This document shows positions 21,056-25,057 of a stretch of 25,057 bases of DNA, one piece after another (the stretch's first letter is position 1; each line of letters begins with the position of its first letter). This DNA is from a virus, in IMG/VR virus record IMGVR_UViG_3300013126_000225, positions 1 to 25,057 of that record; one strand, given 5' to 3'. The position numbers were made by a program, and so were the translations under genes. The notes under the pieces are model-generated. The model was not told where the DNA came from. It did not search any database and saw only the letters and a list, made by a program, of their open reading frames with translations.

Positions 21056-22020
21056 CAGAGTTTGATGATGTGATTCACCACTAGGTACGGCTGAAGATTG
21101 TTGTGGGCCTGTCCTTCGCCCGTAGCGAGCGAAGCACCAGAAAGCGTGTGGGTGTGGGCACCGTCGCTGGTGATACTTCCAGAAATTGTGTGGGTGTGCG
21201 TTCCTGCGTCTCCCGTGGTTCCGCTCACATCGTGCGTGTGGGCGGACGATGTGTTGTTCAGATTTATGGGGTCAACTGTAGCCACAGCCATTCCACTACT
21301 ACCGCCAACATTGGTGGTGAAGCCAGTATTGTAGGTGTTTGAAGACCACACCCAACCTTGGAATGAGGTATTTTCCGCCCAGTTGTGGATGTGGTGTCCG
21401 CTTGAAGGAACAGTCAATGTGCCATCAGAGTGGTTGTGGTTCGCTTGCGTAGACAAACTGAACGTGTTGGCGTGCGTGTGACCAGCATGTGAAGACACGG
21501 AATAGGTGCCGACACCATGCGTGTGCGACGGCAACTGTGCCGTCGTCAACGCATGAGTCTTCGCCCCACCAGTCTCAGCCAAAGCATCAAACTCCGTCTG
21601 AGTCGCATCATAACCTACAGGCACACGCCCCTTCAGGTTGGGGATGTTGAATGTCGTAGCACCATCACCCACACCATAGGTAGTTCCGATTGCAGCGAAT
21701 AGACGGCTGTAGGTCGGATTTGTGCGTGAAACCGCTGAGCCATCACAAATGAGCCATCCGCTTGGCGCAGAACTACCCCCAAATTGCGTGATGATACCAG
21801 CAGGAATAAACGCATCGACATACGCCTTCCTGACAGCATGGTTATCAAGAGTGGGTGACGTAGCAGGCAAAGAAGGGATCGCAGTAAAGGCCACCGACGC
21901 ATCACGTTGCACCACCTCAGTATTCAAAAAGTTCAGAACAGCATTGAAATTGGAATTGACCTGTGTGCCATCGGCATTCGTGCCGTTGGCGAACACATAA
22001 GTAATAGAAGCAGTAGCCAT
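21055..22020 (-). CDS. tail-collar-domain fibre with His-rich tip
   Basis: The product is 321 aa. Residues about 72-136 are a phage tail collar domain: PAGIITQFGGSSAPSGWLIC, then YSRLFAAIGTTYGVGDGATT and FNIPNLKGRVPVG. The start (residues 1-45) resembles head-proximal attachment parts. The second half carries repeated His pairs: SHTHG, GHTHAN, NHNHSD, HHIHN, AHTHDV, GTHTHT, GAHTHT, closing with NLQPYLVVNHIIKL, the usual end of these short fibres. In related fibre tips such HxH motifs bind metal ions along the trimer axis; this is known for T4 fibres and inferred here. It may form a tail spike or needle below the hub. The stop and the next start share a base. Confidence 0.88.
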   Translation of the reverse strand: MATASITYVFANGTNADGTQVNSNFNAVLNFLNTEVVQRDASVAFTAIPSLPATSPTLDNHAVRKAYVDAFIPAGIITQFGGSSAPSGWLICDGSAVSRTNPTYSRLFAAIGTTYGVGDGATTFNIPNLKGRVPVGYDATQTEFDALAETGGAKTHALTTAQLPSHTHGVGTYSVSSHAGHTHANTFSLSTQANHNHSDGTLTVPSSGHHIHNWAENTSFQGWVWSSNTYNTGFTTNVGGSSGMAVATVDPINLNNTSSAHTHDVSGTTGDAGTHTHTISGSITSDGAHTHTLSGASLATGEGQAHNNLQPYLVVNHIIKL

Positions 22021-23633
22021 CAGGCACGCACCTTTCTAGGATTGAACTTGTAAGTAATAGAATTGACACCCCAAGGCTTACCGCCCTCACCAGCAATCTT
22101 CAACTGGACGGAACGAGCCAAACCAACATTCTTGCCTTTATGCAAAGCAGAACCGCGAGCCTCCTCACCCCAAGCAGCCTCACCCCAGCCGTCAACACCA
22201 TCAGGTTCCGAAGCAACAGCAGCCCAGATCAGAGCGTCAGACGAACCTTCCAGAAACACCTGGAACGTACGAGCGACAATCGCCTCTTCCCAATCATGGT
22301 AAACCAAAACATCCAACATGGTGTCCACCGTCGTCTGCTTCATAACAAAATCGGGGCGCCGCCACATCTTACGAGACGACACATTCCGAGCATCATGCCA
22401 ACGTGTCACATAATACGAATCGAAATCCGCTGAACCGCCACCAACATCATCCTGGTACACAAACATTTGGTCAGCCTTCAACACGTAAGCGTTTGAAGGA
22501 TGACACACCAAGAAATGTGTCGCACCAGTAGAAGTAACAAAATCGCATCCAGGGCCAACACCCCTGCTATCCGATGTACGATACCTTGACCAAGCACCAC
22601 GCTGACCGATGGACGGATCATAAACAAACGTAGACGAAGGTTTCGTATCAACGCCTTCTGGAGCCGATACCCAAATCTTGCGGTTCACAGCAGAAACACA
22701 AATAGCATCCTGGGCCGCAGGATTCACACTCCCATCCTGAATCAGCGGACGAATAGAAGTAAACAAATCCATGAACCGCTGACCGTCATACATGAACAAA
22801 CCGTCAGGCCAAGAAAAGAAATACACAGCCCGTTCTGTCGCCGCCACCGCCGTAGCGTTCACGGCACCAACCTCAGAAGTCAAACCGACAACCTGAAAGG
22901 TGTCGGTCGAATAGCCGAGAATCGCAAACACAGAACGCTTCTTGAACACAAGAAGATTACCGCCAAACGGCACAATAGCAGTAATACCAGAACCGCCCTC
23001 AACAATGTCAATGTAATCCGCTTCAGCCCAAGACTCACGATTGATCGGATGCGAAAAACGCACCCGATTCGGATAGTCCACACCACCCTCAGTCGTATAA
23101 GCGCACCACAAACGATCAACATGCGACGACACGAAACGAGACGTAGGCATGTGCGTACCAGTAGGAGACGAATAGTCGTTCTGGAACTGTCCAGGGCCAG
23201 AAGCAGTCAAAGCGGTAGCCGACGAACCATTCCACTTGTAAGAGGTGGTTCCAGTCGCAATGTACACGAGGCTCTGATCCGAAGCAGACCAAGCAGCAAA
23301 CGACGCACCAAACGGTGCTGTCGTCGTCACACTCATCGATGTAAAAGCAGAAGTGGACGCATAGTAGACAGCATTGTTGGCCGCCAACAGCACCTGCGGT
23401 GTGGCGGCGTCCCAAGCAAACAGACGTTTCGGAGCGAACGAACCGTTGGCGATACTGCCGATAGCTGAACTGTTCAGTTTGGTCATGCCGCCACGCATCT
23501 GAAATCCGCCTCGTGGGTCGATGTCTACGTTCAGCAGGTCGGGCGACTCGTTGTCGCCCAACTGGAACGGATCAGCACGAAGGTTGATACCACCCGTGAA
23601 GTCGTCGGTACGAAGCAGCGACAGACGACTCAT
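22020..23633 (-). CDS. tail hub / nozzle-type structural protein (537 aa)
   Basis: The product is 537 aa from ATG 23633, overlapping the preceding stop (ATGA). The opening, DDFTGGINLRADPFQLGDNE followed by SPDLLNVDIDPRGGFQMRGG, is typical of large beta-rich head-tail or tail-nozzle proteins of podoviruses and related phages. The body contains repeated beta-propeller-like strands (RLFAWDAATPQVLLAANNAV, DQSLVYIATGTTSYKWNG, GNLLVFKKRSVFAILG, ERAVYFFSWPDGLFMYDG). No catalytic motif. A functional analogue of T7 gp12 is suggested by fold type and by position between an adaptor-like gene and the fibres; sequence similarity to gp12 itself cannot be judged here. Confidence 0.75.
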   Translation of the reverse strand: MSRLSLLRTDDFTGGINLRADPFQLGDNESPDLLNVDIDPRGGFQMRGGMTKLNSSAIGSIANGSFAPKRLFAWDAATPQVLLAANNAVYYASTSAFTSMSVTTTAPFGASFAAWSASDQSLVYIATGTTSYKWNGSSATALTASGPGQFQNDYSSPTGTHMPTSRFVSSHVDRLWCAYTTEGGVDYPNRVRFSHPINRESWAEADYIDIVEGGSGITAIVPFGGNLLVFKKRSVFAILGYSTDTFQVVGLTSEVGAVNATAVAATERAVYFFSWPDGLFMYDGQRFMDLFTSIRPLIQDGSVNPAAQDAICVSAVNRKIWVSAPEGVDTKPSSTFVYDPSIGQRGAWSRYRTSDSRGVGPGCDFVTSTGATHFLVCHPSNAYVLKADQMFVYQDDVGGGSADFDSYYVTRWHDARNVSSRKMWRRPDFVMKQTTVDTMLDVLVYHDWEEAIVARTFQVFLEGSSDALIWAAVASEPDGVDGWGEAAWGEEARGSALHKGKNVGLARSVQLKIAGEGGKPWGVNSITYKFNPRKVRA

Positions 23634-24322
23634 TGCCCAAGAGTCCTACCCAAAGACTGCATCCACCAGCGTCCAGAAGGACGAGGCACCCCATCGGAGA
23701 AAGCGAGCGGACGTTGCGACGAAGGACGCATAATGTCCGCAGAAGCCAAACGCACAGCCTCATCAAAGTTCTTGCGATAGAAAGTTGCCAGCTCTACGTC
23801 TTCCTGAAGCTGATAAACTTGCGCCACCCCATAGTACACCAGCGGCTGATGAAGCCGCTCGTCGGCATCAACTTGCGCAGAGTCAGACGCAGACCAGTCC
23901 GAAGGCTTACGGTATCCCCGAACCACCAGCGGATAAACAGAATCGGGCTTGGGCCACAAATGCATCTTGCCCTGCCACAATGAGAAATAGAGCGGGCGTT
24001 GCGCTTGATCATACGAGCCAACCCAAACCCCCTCAGCGTCGTCGTACGAGATCAACTCGATACGGTTGCCGACAGCCGAAGTGTCGACGATAGAAGTGAT
24101 CTCACGCAGATCGCCGTCACCGATCAGCGTGATCTGATACTCACGCTGGTTCGCTACCGTGTTCAGGCTGTAGGTCTGTTGGAAGAACGGCCAACGTCGC
24201 TCCAAGGCGATGATGCGGTCGTATCCGTCTTTGATGTACATGTCCAGCAGGGTGTCCGAAAGGTCTTGCTGATCCAAGTCAACGATTTCACGAATCTTCG
24301 CTCTAATCTCCGACTTGTTCAT
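23630..24322 (-). CDS. head-tail adaptor / gatekeeper-like protein (230 aa)
   Basis: ATG 24322 is used because AAGGAG lies eight bases upstream; the frame is open further but only inside the neighbouring gene. The product is 230 aa: helical N-terminus (EIRAKIREIVDLDQQDLSDT), then DGYDRIIALERRWPFFQQ, beta segments with NQREYQIT and GDLREITSIV, and a C-terminal helical region (LVYYGVAQVYQLQEDVEL). The pattern of a short helical start, an 'ALERRWPFF' motif and later YGxAQVYxLQ is common in phage connector or 'tail tubular A'-like proteins that sit below the portal. It overlaps the upstream gene by 20 bases. Confidence 0.68.
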   Translation of the reverse strand: MNKSEIRAKIREIVDLDQQDLSDTLLDMYIKDGYDRIIALERRWPFFQQTYSLNTVANQREYQITLIGDGDLREITSIVDTSAVGNRIELISYDDAEGVWVGSYDQAQRPLYFSLWQGKMHLWPKPDSVYPLVVRGYRKPSDWSASDSAQVDADERLHQPLVYYGVAQVYQLQEDVELATFYRKNFDEAVRLASADIMRPSSQRPLAFSDGVPRPSGRWWMQSLGRTLGQ

Positions 24323-24539
24323 TGGACTTCTCCTTAGCCATCTGACGCAAATGACCGATACAGTAATCGGTGCCTTTGGCACGTGCGCCTTGACATGTTT
24401 CTTCGTTTGCCATACAGCGTGTGTGCCCGAGAAATGGCATGCCCCCAGCCTGGGGTGCGCCAGCGTTGGGGGACATGCTGCTACGAGAATTCCGTGTTGC
24501 GGATTCTCCGTAGTATGAGTATAGGGGTGTTCCAGCCAT
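24303..24539 (-). CDS. small Cys/His protein (78 aa)
   Basis: ATG 24539 is taken; a GTG directly precedes it. The product is 78 aa: a Ser/Gly/Pro-rich disordered N-terminus (SYYGESATRNSRSSM, NAGAPQAGGM) then a short segment with three Cys and a His, CMANEETCQGARAKGTDYCI and GH, that is C-x6-C-x10-C-x2-H. This looks like a small zinc-binding unit; I recall near-identical patterns in structural-region genes of actinobacterial phages, with no known function. Its end overlaps the adaptor-like gene. Confidence 0.62.
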   Translation of the reverse strand: MAGTPLYSYYGESATRNSRSSMSPNAGAPQAGGMPFLGHTRCMANEETCQGARAKGTDYCIGHLRQMAKEKSNEQVGD

Positions 24540-24566
24540 CACAAATAGATGGCTTCGTTACCTCTA

Positions 24567-24803
24567 TTACTTGGTCTTGGGAAGAGTCTTCGGCTGCAGA
24601 CGGCCACGGCTTCGGCCAATGGCTCGATCAACTTCCTTCTTCAATCCAGACTGACGACGACGAGCCGCCGCTGAACGACCCTTGCCACCAACGTCAGTCG
24701 CATTGAGATGATCGGCAAACTTCTTGAAAGCCGCCATCGCCGCACGTTCCGCATCACGCTTGGGAGCGGTCTTCTTCTTACCACCAACAGGCTTATCACG
24801 CAT
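24567..24803 (-). CDS. very basic small protein (78 aa)
   Basis: ATG 24803 has AAGGAG five bases upstream, a strong site; a longer frame exists but would cross the terminator hairpin. The 78 residues include many Lys and Arg (VGGKKKTAPKRDAERAAM, KGRSAAARRRQSGLKKEVD, ending RGRLQPKTLPKTK), with one likely amphipathic helix (AAMAAFKKFADHLNA). Such a charge suggests binding to nucleic acid or to a negatively charged capsid interior. It is the first gene after the capsid terminator. No family recognised. Confidence 0.65.
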   Translation of the reverse strand: MRDKPVGGKKKTAPKRDAERAAMAAFKKFADHLNATDVGGKGRSAAARRRQSGLKKEVDRAIGRSRGRLQPKTLPKTK

Positions 24804-24843
24804 TTTGACTCCTTGAAATAATAGTTGTTGCATTGGACTAGAA

Positions 24844-24869
24844 ACGGGAGGGGGCGTACCCCCTCCCGT
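24844..24869 (-). terminator. strong hairpin terminator after the capsid gene
   Basis: ACGGGAGGGGG (24844-24854) pairs with CCCCCTCCCGT (24859-24869), an 11-bp perfect stem with a four-base loop. On the minus strand the stem is followed by TTTCTAG, a short T-tract. It lies 12 bases after the stop of the probable capsid gene and before the next ribosome binding site, so it probably gives partial termination and higher capsid mRNA. Confidence 0.78.
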
Positions 24870-24880
24870 AACCAGAATGG

Positions 24881-25057
24881 TCAGGCAGTCTTGCCCGTCA
24901 GCTTGCCCTGCTTCGCACGGTTGCGCACGGTCAGGTTGCCGTAGCACATGATCAGCGAGTAGCGGGCATCCAGGTTCTCGGGACGCACGAACTCGGTGTT
25001 CGCAAACCACTTGTCGCTGTGACCGACCAGGGTGAGGTACTTGCTGTTCAGGAAGTA
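24881..25057 (-). CDS. probable major capsid protein, C-terminus only
   Basis: The minus-strand frame from the right edge is open for 58 codons and ends with TGA at 24883-24881. The visible end reads YFLNSKYLTLVGHSDKWF, then FVRPENLDARYSLIMCYGN and LTVRNRAKQGKLTGKTA. A final 'LNSKYL...F.RPEN.DARY...GNLT.RNR..QG' segment is one I associate with phage capsid proteins, and the position upstream of connector genes and before a strong terminator agrees. Codons are nearly all the C- or G-ending preferred ones (AAC, AAG, CTG, GGC), more biased than the neighbours, as expected for the most abundant protein. The start and most of the gene are outside the window. Confidence 0.6.
   Translation of the reverse strand, partial: YFLNSKYLTLVGHSDKWFANTEFVRPENLDARYSLIMCYGNLTVRNRAKQGKLTGKTA

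Noticed and set aside
24810-24840. Minus-strand -10 (TATTAT) just after the capsid terminator
   Set aside because: The hexamer 17 bp upstream (CGTTTC) does not resemble a -35, so only half a promoter is present.
24803-25010. N-terminal extension of the basic 78-aa protein
   Set aside because: It would run through the terminator hairpin and antisense to nothing coherent in the capsid gene frame; ATG 24803 has a strong ribosome binding site.
1-25057. tRNA genes and attachment sites
   Set aside because: The few non-coding gaps are short and none shows a cloverleaf or CCA-ended acceptor stem; no integrase gene is visible to support an attachment site.

Overview
The window is part of a tailed double-stranded DNA bacteriophage genome. 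It splits into two opposing gene blocks that meet tail to tail near position 7940. The left block (1-7940, plus strand) holds small unknown genes followed by a replication and recombination module. The right block (7937-25057, minus strand) holds virion structure and lysis genes. Genes are packed tightly, mostly with ATGA-type or 1-4 nt overlaps, and GTG and TTG starts occur. No tail tube, tape measure or tail sheath gene is visible: connector-type proteins are followed directly by fibres and then very large internal proteins, which suggests a short-tailed (podovirus-like) particle. The host cannot be fixed from the sequence. Several families resemble those common in actinobacterial phages, but that is only a weak inference. 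No portal, terminase, DNA polymerase or integrase lies in the window, so lifestyle cannot be judged.

Plus strand: positions 2-1837 carry five small genes, including a cysteine-rich protein cut by the left edge, a 50-aa zinc-ribbon-like protein starting at TTG, and a phage protein of a widespread 'FCCLGVLCD' family. A 233-bp gap (1838-2070) is crowded with inverted repeats: a 15-nt palindrome, a terminator-like hairpin, two short dyads, a direct repeat and a second long hairpin. It precedes the replication operon: HTH-like protein, Cas4/RecB-type nuclease with four cysteines, an unknown protein, a RecA/DnaB-fold ATPase (probable helicase), an archaeo-eukaryotic-type primase, a RusA-like Holliday junction resolvase, a candidate PD-(D/E)XK protein, and a sigma-region-4-like HTH joined in frame to a DUF1599/Nmad1-like domain. 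Four very small genes end the block; the last is a 22-aa membrane peptide.

Minus strand, read right to left (direction of transcription): the C-terminus of a probable major capsid protein (cut by the right edge), a strong hairpin terminator, a very basic small protein, a small Cys/His protein, a connector/adaptor-like protein, a large probable tail hub protein, a tail-collar fibre with His-rich repeats, an S74-chaperone tail fibre, a 46-aa protein, three low-complexity probable internal virion proteins, a giant 2,793-aa protein and finally an M15-type peptidase endolysin.

I see no tRNA gene, CRISPR array, insertion sequence or attachment site. The most unusual features are the in-frame internal ribosome binding site in the HTH-Nmad1 gene, the dyad-rich gap before the replication operon, a GNRA-tetraloop hairpin at the start of the helicase gene, the giant protein, and the terminator-less convergent junction containing a membrane microprotein.
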